A DNA stretch of 64,000 nt, taken from contig JARKOV010000058.1 of the NCBI GenBank assembly GCA_029975965.1, forward strand, positions 13,337 to 77,336, in the 5' to 3' direction. The notes below the pieces were generated by a model, which saw only the letters and a list, made by a program, of their open reading frames with translations, did not search any database and was not told the DNA's origin. This document shows, piece after piece, positions 32,486 through 40,318 of the stretch (position 1 is the stretch's first letter; each line of letters begins with the position of its first letter). Both the position numbers and the translations under genes were made by a program. Source of the DNA: Anaerolinea sp. Lineage in GTDB: Bacteria > Chloroflexota > Anaerolineae > Anaerolineales > Anaerolineaceae.

Positions 32486-34825
32486 TCACGCAGCCCGCAA
32501 AACCACCTCTGTGGCGGAGAGGCCGTCGGCCTGCGCGCGCAGGTGGATCTCGCCTGCTTTGCCGGTGGTTTTAACCACCACCAACGCGCGCCCGAAGTGC
32601 GGCGTGCGGAAGTTGCCGCGGTAATTCTCCTCGCTGACCGGGTTGGCGCTGCCCACGGCGGCGATCACGCCCTCGCCCTGCACGGTGAAGTACACCGGCC
32701 GGTCGGCGCAGGGGTGCACCCGCCCGGCGGCGTCGAGAATCTCCACCGTCACATAGCTCAGGTCGTCGTCATCGGCGCGCAGGTTGGCCCGGTCGGGGGT
32801 CAGGCGCAGGCCGGCGGCAGGACCACAGGTCTCGACGACGGCTTCGGCGGCTGCCTTGCCTCCGATCCACCCGACCGCCTTGAGCTGGCCCGCTTCGTAG
32901 GGCACCTCGAAACTGGCGGTGTAGCGCTCTGCCTTGCCGGAGGGCTGCACGCCCAGCGAGCGCCCGTTGAGGAACAGCTCCACCTGCTCGCAGGCCGAGT
33001 ACACGTCCACTTTGAACGGCTGCCCTTCGTGACCGGCCCAGGTCCAGTTCGGCCAGACTTCCGGCCAGCCCCAGCGCGAGACGTGCACCTCCTTGTTTTC
33101 CGGGTTGGGCTTGTGCACGGCGATGTAGAGTTGCGTGCCCGTCTTCCAGACAATATCGCGGTAGTACGACTGCGGGCGCTTGAAGCCGCACAGGTCGAGG
33201 TCGCCGCAGTTGGCCTGGTGCCAGGGGTAGCCGCCGAGGAAGGCGGTCGGCTGGTCGCCGTAGTCCACCCGCCCGATGCCCGCCTCGCCCAGGTAGTCCA
33301 GCGAGGTCCAGACGAAATCGCCCAGCACGTAGCTTTCCGCTTCGACCAGGTTCCAGTTATCCAGCGCCTCCAGCGGGAAGGATTCGGTGCCAACCATCAT
33401 CCGCTTGGGATGGCGCTCGTGGTCGGGGCGGTACTGCTGCCACTGGTAGTTGTACCCGCCGACGTCCAGGCTGGCGAAGACCACGTCGGTGCTCTCCCAG
33501 TTGTATTTCGTTTTATCGCCCCACACGTCGCACATCGCGGCGGTCACCGGGCGGGTTGGGTCGAGTTGGTGGACGCGCGCGGCCAGCATGGCGGCCACCT
33601 CGGCGCCCTTGCTGCGCCCGTCGCGCTCCATCACCTCGTTGCCGATGGACCACAGGATCACGCTGGGGTGGTTGCAGTCGCGCAGCACCATCGCGTCGAC
33701 GTCGCGCTGCCACCAATCGTCGAAGGACAGGTGGTAATCGTAGGGGTTCTTGCCTTCGCGCCAGCAGTCGAAGGTCTCGTCGATCACCAGCATGCCCAGG
33801 CGGTCGCAGGCGTCGAGGAAGGCCGGCGAGGGCGGGTTGTGGGCGCAGCGGATGGCGTTGAAGCCGCTGGCCTTGTGGATTTCAACCTTGCGCTCCTCGG
33901 CGCGAGCGTAGACGGTCGAGCCGAGCACGCCGTTGTCGTGGTGGACGCAGCCGCCCTTGAGCAGCACCGGCCGTCCGTTGAGGCGAAAACCCTTTTCGGC
34001 GTCGAACTCGATGCTGCGGATGCCGAAGGTCGTCGTGGCGGTGTCGACCACCTGCCCGCCGACCAGCAACTCGCTCTCCAGGGTGTAGAGCTGCGGCGTC
34101 TCGAGCGACCACAGGCCGGGGTTGGCGACGCTCACCTCGTGGGTCAGCGCGCGCTCTTCGCCGGGTGAGACGGCAACCGACGTCTCGGCGCTGCCCACAT
34201 CCGCGCCGGTCGGCGAAAGCACGCGCGAGCGCAGCGTCACCTCGGCGAACTGCGCGCGGCGGTTGACCAGGGTGGTGCGGGCGCGCACCGTGGCGGACTG
34301 CGCCGAGACCTGCGGGGTGGTCACGTACACGCCCCAATGCTCGATGTGCAGCGGGTCGGCGACCATCAGCCAGACCGGACGGTAGATGCCCGCCCCCGAA
34401 TACCAGCGGCTGTTGGGCACGGCGGCGTTGTCCACCTGCACGCGCAGCGCGTTCTCCTTGCCAAACTCCACCGCGTGGGTCAGGTCGAAGGCGAAGCTGG
34501 TGTAGCCGTAGGGGTGGCGGCCGATGTAGTGCTCGTTGAGCCAGACTTCGGCGTTCATGTAGACGCCCTCGAACTCGATGTAAACCTGCTTGCCGCGCCA
34601 TTCTTCCGGCGGGGTGAAGGTCTTGCGGTACCAGGCGCGCCCGTTTTGGAAGTAGCCGCCCGAGTTATAAGCCAGGCTGGCGGGGTCGCGGGGCAGCTCG
34701 ATGCTCCAGTCGTGCGGCAGGTCGAGCAGGCGCCAGGAGGAGTAATCCGGGTTGCGCCACCAGGTCATCGGGCGGTTGTCGTGGAGGCGGAAGCGCCAGT
34801 CTTTGTTGAAAGATTGTTTCTGCAT
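32486..34825 (-). CDS. Family 2 glycoside hydrolase (beta-galactosidase-like)
   Basis: 779 residues. N-terminal jelly-roll (FNKDWRFRLHD, LPHDWSIELPRD, GGYFQNGRAWYRKTF), immunoglobulin-like domain, then a TIM barrel with the acid/base Glu in WSIGNEVMERDG and the nucleophile Glu in MMVGTESFP. GIRSIEFDAEKGFRLNGRPVLLKGGCVHHDNG is the family hallmark. The C-terminal 250 residues look like DUF4982 plus an invasin-like domain. No signal peptide, so probably intracellular. The start at 34825 has AAGGA eight bases upstream. A TATAAT (34900-34905) and a GC-rich hairpin precede it. Confidence 0.92.
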   Translation of the reverse strand: MQKQSFNKDWRFRLHDNRPMTWWRNPDYSSWRLLDLPHDWSIELPRDPASLAYNSGGYFQNGRAWYRKTFTPPEEWRGKQVYIEFEGVYMNAEVWLNEHYIGRHPYGYTSFAFDLTHAVEFGKENALRVQVDNAAVPNSRWYSGAGIYRPVWLMVADPLHIEHWGVYVTTPQVSAQSATVRARTTLVNRRAQFAEVTLRSRVLSPTGADVGSAETSVAVSPGEERALTHEVSVANPGLWSLETPQLYTLESELLVGGQVVDTATTTFGIRSIEFDAEKGFRLNGRPVLLKGGCVHHDNGVLGSTVYARAEERKVEIHKASGFNAIRCAHNPPSPAFLDACDRLGMLVIDETFDCWREGKNPYDYHLSFDDWWQRDVDAMVLRDCNHPSVILWSIGNEVMERDGRSKGAEVAAMLAARVHQLDPTRPVTAAMCDVWGDKTKYNWESTDVVFASLDVGGYNYQWQQYRPDHERHPKRMMVGTESFPLEALDNWNLVEAESYVLGDFVWTSLDYLGEAGIGRVDYGDQPTAFLGGYPWHQANCGDLDLCGFKRPQSYYRDIVWKTGTQLYIAVHKPNPENKEVHVSRWGWPEVWPNWTWAGHEGQPFKVDVYSACEQVELFLNGRSLGVQPSGKAERYTASFEVPYEAGQLKAVGWIGGKAAAEAVVETCGPAAGLRLTPDRANLRADDDDLSYVTVEILDAAGRVHPCADRPVYFTVQGEGVIAAVGSANPVSEENYRGNFRTPHFGRALVVVKTTGKAGEIHLRAQADGLSATEVVLRAA

Positions 34826-34863
34826 GTTCGGTCCTTTATGGGGGTAATCCGGTTGGATGGCGG

Positions 34864-34905
34864 AGCGGGTGCACGCTCCGAGAACGTTCACGTAAAGATA
34901 TTATA
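34864..34905 (-). promoter_or_regulatory. Promoter -10 and leader hairpin of the GH2 gene
   Basis: TATAAT at 34900-34905 on the minus strand, followed in the leader by CGGAGCG/CGCTCCG around a six-base loop. No convincing -35 box was found. Confidence 0.5.
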
Positions 34906-34989
34906 GGGTAAAAATGGCCGTTATGCAGCCCCGGCGTCCAAGTGATGCGGCGCTCGCGGGATGAGATCGCCGGCAGGCGGAAGGGAGGT

Positions 34990-35874
34990 TTACCAGTAAA
35001 TCGGGCGGGAGCGGTACATCCAACTGTCGTCATCCTCTACAGCGATGGACTGCACCTGCCTGTACAAACCGTTGTAGAGCTTGAGCGTGGCGGAGGGGTG
35101 CTCCTGGCCGTGTTGATCCAGGGCGACCAGCAGCAATTTCAACGGTCGCTCGCGGAAGACCATCTGGTTCACATCGCCCGTTTCCGAAAAACCCTGGTAA
35201 GTGACCACGATTTTCACCCGCTCCTCCCCGCGATGGGCCGGCAATTTCCCGCTGAAGCCCGCTTTGTTGGCCGGGGCGGTTTCATAAATCAGGTCGCCTT
35301 CGCGCCGGTAGAGAAGGTAGTACAGGGAGTAGTGACCCGTGGGGAGGATGATCGGGCCAGGGCGGTCGCCGCTCAGTTGCCGGAAGCGGGCGGCATTCTC
35401 TGCCGTTACCCCCTGCCAGTTGAACCTGGCGGGGAGGGGAGATAAACGCAAGCCGTGATTGGTGATGGCGGCGAGGACGTAGAACGGGTCACTCGTTTCT
35501 TGTCCGGGCAATTCGGGCAGGTCGGGCGGGAGCTCGCTGTTCGGTGCGTCCTGCAATTCGATCGGCTCGCAGCGCAGCGGGTAATCGCGGCTAATGGGCT
35601 TGAGCTTGAAGCGGGGCGTCCGGGAAGCCAGCAGCGCGAACAGGTAAAAAAAGATCAGCGCCAGCACGGCCAGTCCCGCACACATCCCTGCCGTTTTAAT
35701 CGTATCGAGGAGACGGCTGAGCGCGTCTGGGCGTTGAAAAAAGAGGGCGGTTTTGATCCCCAGGTAGATGAGGCCTGCCATCCCCCCCAGAAGGAAAACG
35801 ACCACACAACCCGAGCCGTTTTTTTTCTCCATCCCCTCAGCGCTTTCGGATCGCCGCCGATCAAGGCGCACCAT
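34990..35874 (-). CDS. Membrane protein of unknown function
   Basis: 294 residues. Two hydrophobic segments (CVVVFLLGGMAGLIYLGI and GMCAGLAVLALIFFYLFALLA) are followed by about 210 soluble residues with no family I recognise; the soluble part has an SLYYLLYRREGDLIYE strand-like region and ends MYRSRPIYW. A TTCACA-17-TATAGT promoter (35902-35930) is well placed. The start is uncertain: ATG 35874 has no ribosome site, and an ATG at 35832 is directly abutted by GAGGGG. It is divergent from the 36161 gene. Confidence 0.65.
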   Translation of the reverse strand: MVRLDRRRSESAEGMEKKNGSGCVVVFLLGGMAGLIYLGIKTALFFQRPDALSRLLDTIKTAGMCAGLAVLALIFFYLFALLASRTPRFKLKPISRDYPLRCEPIELQDAPNSELPPDLPELPGQETSDPFYVLAAITNHGLRLSPLPARFNWQGVTAENAARFRQLSGDRPGPIILPTGHYSLYYLLYRREGDLIYETAPANKAGFSGKLPAHRGEERVKIVVTYQGFSETGDVNQMVFRERPLKLLLVALDQHGQEHPSATLKLYNGLYRQVQSIAVEDDDSWMYRSRPIYW

Positions 35875-35901
35875 CCCGGCATGGCGGTCGATCTACTTCA
35901 T

Positions 35902-35930
35902 ACTATAGCGCCTTTTGGCAAGAATGTGAA
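35902..35930 (-). promoter_or_regulatory. Promoter of the 35874 membrane-protein gene
   Basis: TTCACA (35925-35930), 17 bp, TATAGT (35902-35907) on the minus strand. Confidence 0.65.
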
Positions 35931-35954
35931 TAATCTTCAAGATCGTGTAATTTG

Positions 35955-35997
35955 TTTTCTGTAAAATGTGGGGCTTTGACCCACATTTTACAGAAAA
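35955..35997. repeat. Intergenic palindrome B, copy 7
   Basis: Perfect arms CTGTAAAATGTGGG (35959-35972) and CCCACATTTTACAG (35980-35993), extended by TTTT/AAAA. The outer flanks GATCGTGTAATTT and GGAAACACAATC form a second, imperfect inverted repeat, giving a total length of about 70 bp. It lies between divergent genes. Confidence 0.9.
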
Positions 35998-36160
35998 ATG
36001 GAAACACAATCCTCTTCATACGATCATCCCATGCGGATCATCGCGGGCTGGGCACCCCTACTCCTCTTTAATGGTGGTGGTTGATCAGCGTCATCGGATT
36101 CACCAGGCGACTGGAAGGCCTGGAAGTTGTGATGCGCTCTTTTCCATCAAGGAGGAAACC

Positions 36161-36787
36161 ATGAGCACTCCCATTTTTCAAGTTTTCATCGGAAAGAACA
36201 ACATTGCCTCGAACCTGGCGATCAGAGGGTTGTCCGACGAGGCGCAGAAAGACATGATGGAAAAAAACAAGGCCTCCGTCCAATCGGTCGGCGGGAGCAT
36301 TGTTGTGTTTTGTAACAGCGCCTGGGCAGACGAGGAGCACCCCTGGTGGGGCGTGATTCGTTTCCCCAGCCTGGAAGCGCGGATCGAGCATGCGCGAGAT
36401 CTCAAGGAAATCGGCTGGCTGGATTATGTCGACGCGTTCACCTTGCTGGGCACCGCGGAAGCGGAGCCCCCGGCGGTCACCATCCCGAACCCCATCTACA
36501 AGCTGTGGATCCTTCGCACCAACCCGGCCGCGTCCATGGCGTCGGGAAGCCTGCCTGGGGGGGTGATGACGTTGGGATGGAGTAAGCACTACGAGCTGTA
36601 CCATGAGCATAACAGCCTGATCCTGCTGCAATGCAACTCGTACTGGTGCAACGAGGCATACCCCAACTTTGGGGTCAGCGTGTATCCGAGCATCGAGGCC
36701 AACATGCGCATTATGCAGGGCCTGGCCGACCTGGGCTGGCAGCGCTACTTTGATTCGTTCACGATTTTGGGAACGTCGGATCAATAA
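36161..36787 (+). CDS. Unknown protein made of two similar domains
   Basis: 208 residues with a strong GGAGGAAA ribosome site. The protein is an internal duplication: the first half ends VVFCNSAWADEEHPWWGVIRFPSLEARIEHARDL with GWLDYVDAFTLLGT, and the second half LLQCNSYWCNEAYPNFGVSVYPSIEANMRIMQGL with GWQRYFDSFTILGT. Shared Cys-Asn-Ser, Trp, Pro-Ser-x-Glu-Ala and Gly-Trp positions make the homology clear. The pattern suggests a two-domain alpha/beta (ferredoxin-like dimeric barrel) fold. No signal peptide or known active site. A very stable hairpin terminates it. Confidence 0.8.
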   Translation: MSTPIFQVFIGKNNIASNLAIRGLSDEAQKDMMEKNKASVQSVGGSIVVFCNSAWADEEHPWWGVIRFPSLEARIEHARDLKEIGWLDYVDAFTLLGTAEAEPPAVTIPNPIYKLWILRTNPAASMASGSLPGGVMTLGWSKHYELYHEHNSLILLQCNSYWCNEAYPNFGVSVYPSIEANMRIMQGLADLGWQRYFDSFTILGTSDQ

Positions 36788-36800
36788 GCCGCAGAAAGAG

Positions 36801-36842
36801 GGCATCCAAGGGCAGGGGCGCGCGCCCCTGCCTTTGGATGCC
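36801..36842. terminator. Very stable inverted repeat between convergent genes
   Basis: A near-perfect 21-bp dyad, GGCATCCAAGGGCAGGGGCG with its complement, one G-T pair. No T run follows on either strand, but its place between convergent genes (36161 + and RbsD/FucU -) fits a bidirectional terminator. Confidence 0.6.
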
Positions 36843-36865
36843 AGGGAACGAGCAGAGCGGTCTCC

Positions 36866-37255
36866 TTACCCCGAAACCAGGAGGATGTTGGCGTACTGAA
36901 TCGTCTCGCCGGTGCGGATCAGCCCGATGGCGCCCGGCACGCGCTTCTTGAACTCCACGTGCGGCTCGAAGACCAGCGGCACGCCATCCAGCGCGGCGAG
37001 AAAGCGCTGCTGCACTTCGGGGGTGTTGCCGGCGCGGAACTCTTCGGCCATGTAGGCCTGGGCGAGCGAGAAATTCGGGCGCAGCGCCTCGAGCACCTGG
37101 AGCACGGTCGGCACGTCGTCGACCAGTGAGATATCGACCGTTTCGACCTCGGGCCAGAACGGAAAGCCCCGGTCGGCGATCACCAGGCGGTTGGTGTGGC
37201 GCACGCGCGCCAGCAGGGATAAGATGTGGGGGTTAAGAATGCCGCTTTTGAGCAT
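36866..37255 (-). CDS. RbsD/FucU-family sugar mutarotase
   Basis: 129 residues. The family interconverts pyranose/furanose or anomeric forms of ribose or fucose. LKSGILNPHILSLLARVRHTNRLVIADRGFP holds the catalytic His (RHTN) and Asp (ADRG), and the C-terminal YANILLVSG matches the conserved substrate-binding tail. Whether the sugar is ribose, fucose or another is not decided by sequence. AAGGAG precedes the ATG. It is the last gene of an operon with the double nucleotidyltransferase, the UroD-like protein and the MDR dehydrogenase. Confidence 0.88.
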   Translation of the reverse strand: MLKSGILNPHILSLLARVRHTNRLVIADRGFPFWPEVETVDISLVDDVPTVLQVLEALRPNFSLAQAYMAEEFRAGNTPEVQQRFLAALDGVPLVFEPHVEFKKRVPGAIGLIRTGETIQYANILLVSG

Positions 37256-37278
37256 GTCGTCTCCTTAATATTGGGGGC

Positions 37279-38094
37279 TTAAAATCCGCGCAGGTCGCTG
37301 CTGGAGCGGCGCTGCAAGCCGGGAGCGGGCAGCCGTTGGAGCACCACGTACTCCAGGCCGTGGCGGGCGCAGAAGGCGCGCTTTTCGGGCTTGTCGCCGT
37401 CCTCGTTGACCAGGTAAATTTCCGGTCGCAGGCGCTCGATCTCCGGCTCGGCGTCCATCCAGCCCCAACCGGAAGTGATCAGCGCCTGGTGCACGTGGCG
37501 GACCGCGCCGACCATGTAGCGGCGCAGCTCCTGCGGGAAGAGCGGGTGCCCCTCCCCCTTGAGGTTGCGCACGTTGGCGTCGTTGCCCACGACGACGTAC
37601 AGGTCGCCGTAAGCCGAGGCCTCCTCGAAGAAGCGCACGTGGCCCGAGTGCAGCCAGTCGTAGCAGCCGGTGACGAGCACCTTCTTGCGCCCCGGCGTGC
37701 CGAGGGTGTCCATGGGCGGCTCGGGCGGGAAGCCCTCCAGTTGCGCTTCGGGCAGCACGTGGTAGGCCAGCCCCCGCGCCGCGCACCAGTCGCGCTTGTC
37801 GGGGTGATCGTCGCCTTCGGTCACCACCCAGGCGGTGGGTTTTTCATCCGCCGGTAAGGATGGCGCGTGGGGCGAGGCGGACTCGTCCAGCAGGGTCACG
37901 CGCGCCACGTAGCGCAGCGCCTCGAGCAGGTAGCGCCGCTCTGCCTGCGGGAATTGCGGCGGCCGCCCGGTGAAACGCTCGACCAGCGCGTCCGTCCAGA
38001 GCAGCGCGTGCAGACTGCCCAGCCGCGAGGCCTCCTCGAGGAAGCGCACCGCATGGGCGTGAAGGTTGTCGAAGCTACCAGAGACGATCACCAT
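37279..38094 (-). CDS. Tandem cytidylyltransferase-like protein
   Basis: 271 residues in two similar halves. The first half begins VIVSGSFDNLHAHAVRFLEEASRLG, where HAHA replaces the family's HxGH; the second half has GCYDWLHSGHVRFFEEAS with an intact HSGH, followed by VVVGNDANVRNLKG and a C-terminal SSSDLRG that corresponds to the ISSTxLR motif. This arrangement recalls ethanolamine-phosphate cytidylyltransferase, which also has two such domains, or HldE-type sugar nucleotidyltransferases. It should transfer a nucleotide to a phosphorylated alcohol or sugar using the second domain. Internal gene of the 40186-36866 operon. Confidence 0.85.
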   Translation of the reverse strand: MVIVSGSFDNLHAHAVRFLEEASRLGSLHALLWTDALVERFTGRPPQFPQAERRYLLEALRYVARVTLLDESASPHAPSLPADEKPTAWVVTEGDDHPDKRDWCAARGLAYHVLPEAQLEGFPPEPPMDTLGTPGRKKVLVTGCYDWLHSGHVRFFEEASAYGDLYVVVGNDANVRNLKGEGHPLFPQELRRYMVGAVRHVHQALITSGWGWMDAEPEIERLRPEIYLVNEDGDKPEKRAFCARHGLEYVVLQRLPAPGLQRRSSSDLRGF

Positions 38095-38113
38095 GGGTCA
38101 CCCGTGTCGTATT

Positions 38114-39175
38114 TTAACCGTATCTGCCAAAATCATCGATCGCCGCCAGCATGGCCAGGATGTTCTCGAGCGGCACGTCGCGCTCGACCACATGCGAAGG
38201 CCCGACGATCAACCCGCCGCCGGCGCCGAGGGTTTGGATGACCTCTTTCACGTGGGCGCGCACCTCCTCGGGTGTGCCGAACGGCAGCACCGACTGCACC
38301 CCCAGCCCGCCCGAAAAAGACAGCCGCTCGCCGAACTCGGCCTTGATCCAGCGCTGCTCGACGCACTCCGGCTGCACCGGGTTGAGGATGTCCACCCCGG
38401 CCTCGATCAGGTCGGGCACCAGGTCGTTGATCTTGCCGTCGCTGTGATACTCGATCAGGATGTCCTCGCGCACCTCGCGCGCCGCCTGGACGACGCGCAC
38501 CAGGCGCGGGCGGAACCATTCGCGCCACATCTTGCGGCTCATCATCAGGCTGTTCTGCATCGCCACGTCGTCGCCCAACTGGATCAGGTCGACCCCGGCC
38601 TCGGCGCAGGCGCGCGCCTGCACCGCGTGCAGGTCGGTGACCCGGTCGAGCAGCAGGTGAGCCATCTCGTCGCCGGTGTGCATGTCGGCGAAGAGGCGGT
38701 CCATCGAGCGCAACTGCCAGGCGATCTCGAAGGTCGTTTCGGAAGGACCGCTGCAGACTGCGTAGCCCTGGGCGTGCAGTGCCGCCACGCGCTCCGCCAG
38801 CCCGGCGTAGCGGTAAGGCTGGTCGAGGTCGGGCCAGGGATAGGCGGCGATCTCCGCGGCGCTTTCGGCGCGCTCCAGGGGGTAGTAGTAGGCGGCGTAC
38901 TGCCCTTCGGCGTCCCAGATGCGCCCGCGACCCCATTCGTCCCAGGTCATCTCGGGGCGGTCGAAGTAGCGGCTGAAGTCGGTCTCCAGGCGGGTGGGCA
39001 GCGGGCCGGCCCAGGCGATGTCGCCGCGCAGGGCGGCGAGCAGGTCGTCGGTTTGGAAATAGCGGCGCAGCAGCGCGTCCACGTAACTCTCGAGGGGGAT
39101 CGAGCGCGGCACACGGTCGGGGACATGGCGGCGCGCGGCGGTCAGCACGCGCTCGCGGGAGGTCATCTCAGCCAT
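38114..39175 (-). CDS. Uroporphyrinogen decarboxylase-fold protein (MtaA/CmuA-like)
   Basis: 353 residues of the URO-D fold. MTSRERVLTAARRHVPDRVPRSI is the usual start of the catabolic URO-D family; YHSDGKINDLVPDLIEAGVDILNPVQPEC and SFSGGLGVQSVLPFGTPEEVRAHVKEVI are its core. Such proteins outside heme operons are mostly methyltransferase subunits or act on sugar-derived substrates. The heme enzyme's conserved N-terminal Arg cluster is not obvious. It is separated by 3 bp from the MDR gene and 19 bp from the nucleotidyltransferase, so it belongs to the same operon. Confidence 0.82.
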   Translation of the reverse strand: MAEMTSRERVLTAARRHVPDRVPRSIPLESYVDALLRRYFQTDDLLAALRGDIAWAGPLPTRLETDFSRYFDRPEMTWDEWGRGRIWDAEGQYAAYYYPLERAESAAEIAAYPWPDLDQPYRYAGLAERVAALHAQGYAVCSGPSETTFEIAWQLRSMDRLFADMHTGDEMAHLLLDRVTDLHAVQARACAEAGVDLIQLGDDVAMQNSLMMSRKMWREWFRPRLVRVVQAAREVREDILIEYHSDGKINDLVPDLIEAGVDILNPVQPECVEQRWIKAEFGERLSFSGGLGVQSVLPFGTPEEVRAHVKEVIQTLGAGGGLIVGPSHVVERDVPLENILAMLAAIDDFGRYG

Positions 39176-39178
39176 GCG

Positions 39179-40186
39179 TCATTTCCACGGATCGAGGATG
39201 ACTTTGCCGCACTGCCCGCTGAGCTGCAGCTCGAAGGCTTCCTGCACGCGGCTCATCGGCAGGCGGTGGGTGATCAGGCGCTCGATCTTTTTGCGGTTTT
39301 CACGGATCACCTGCAGCATTCGCGGCGTGTCGCGCAGGTTCCAGTGCCACGAGCCCTGCAGGGTCAGCCCGTCTGGCACCATGTTGTCGATCTCGATGTG
39401 ACCGCCCCACCCGACAAAGGCGACTTTCCCGCGCCGGCGCGCCGCCCGCAGGGCCAGTTTCTGGGCGTCGGGGTTGCCCGCGCACTCGATCACGCAGTCG
39501 ACCCCGCGCCCGCCGGTGAGCGATTTCAACTGCATCAGCGCGTCGGGGTCGTTGGGGTCGATGATCAGCTCGGCGCCCAGCTCGATCGCCATGCGCGCGC
39601 GGTAGGGGTTGCTCTCCACGCCAATGACGCGCGCGCCGCGGTAGGTGGCGTTGATCACCCCGCCCAAGCCCACCGGACCGAGGCCGGTGATCAGCACCGT
39701 GTCGAAGGCGTCCACCCCGATGCGTTGCATCGCGCCAAAAGTGGGCCCCAGGCCGCAGCAGGCCATGGCGGCGTGCGCGGTGGGGATGTCTTCGGGGATG
39801 GGGATGAGCAGCCAGTCGGGCTTGATCAGGTATTGGGCATAGGTGCTGGCCCCGCTGGGGCTGTCGCAGGCTTCCAATGGGTCGAGGTTGTGCTCGCAGT
39901 AGATGTAATCGCCGGCGATGCACAGCGCGCACTTGCCGCACGGGTACTGCGGCATCACCACCACCCGGTCGCCCAGCTTCACCCGGCCGGGTCGCGCCAG
40001 CTCTGCTACCACGCCAGCGGCCTCGTGACCGAGGGTGTCGGTCGGGGTGCCTTCCTCGTAAATCTTATATTCGGTGCACATCGGCGCGACGGTGACTTTT
40101 ATGCAGACGTAATCGTCCTGGATGCGCGGGTGGGGGCGGTCGATTAATGTGGCGCTGCGCGGGCCGGTGATCGCGGTCACTTTCAT
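39179..40186 (-). CDS. Zinc-dependent MDR alcohol/polyol dehydrogenase
   Basis: 335 residues. The catalytic zinc ligands are the Cys in VAPMCTEYK and His in LGHEAAG; the structural zinc is held by CGKCALCIAGDYIYC. The NAD(P) Rossmann motif is LITGLGPVGLGG, followed by the acidic GVESNPYR, which favours NAD. It resembles sorbitol/threonine/idonate dehydrogenases. It is the first gene of a four-gene operon with the URO-D-like protein, the nucleotidyltransferase and the RbsD/FucU mutarotase, suggesting oxidation of a sugar or polyol followed by activation. Confidence 0.88.
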   Translation of the reverse strand: MKVTAITGPRSATLIDRPHPRIQDDYVCIKVTVAPMCTEYKIYEEGTPTDTLGHEAAGVVAELARPGRVKLGDRVVVMPQYPCGKCALCIAGDYIYCEHNLDPLEACDSPSGASTYAQYLIKPDWLLIPIPEDIPTAHAAMACCGLGPTFGAMQRIGVDAFDTVLITGLGPVGLGGVINATYRGARVIGVESNPYRARMAIELGAELIIDPNDPDALMQLKSLTGGRGVDCVIECAGNPDAQKLALRAARRRGKVAFVGWGGHIEIDNMVPDGLTLQGSWHWNLRDTPRMLQVIRENRKKIERLITHRLPMSRVQEAFELQLSGQCGKVILDPWK

Positions 40187-40318
40187 GGGGGCCTCTTTCT
40201 GGCAGATAAAGGGATTGAGGCTTGCATCGATAATGGATGAGGGTGAAATCTACCCAGAGTATAATCTCCATTATAGGGCTTTTTACGCAGAACATCCGCA
40301 GCCCGCCACAGGTGAAAA

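Noticed and set aside
31169..34168. A 999-codon open frame on the plus strand
   Set aside because: It is antisense to the LLM and GH2 genes, which have clear families and ribosome sites; its translation is low-complexity, as expected for a high-GC shadow frame.
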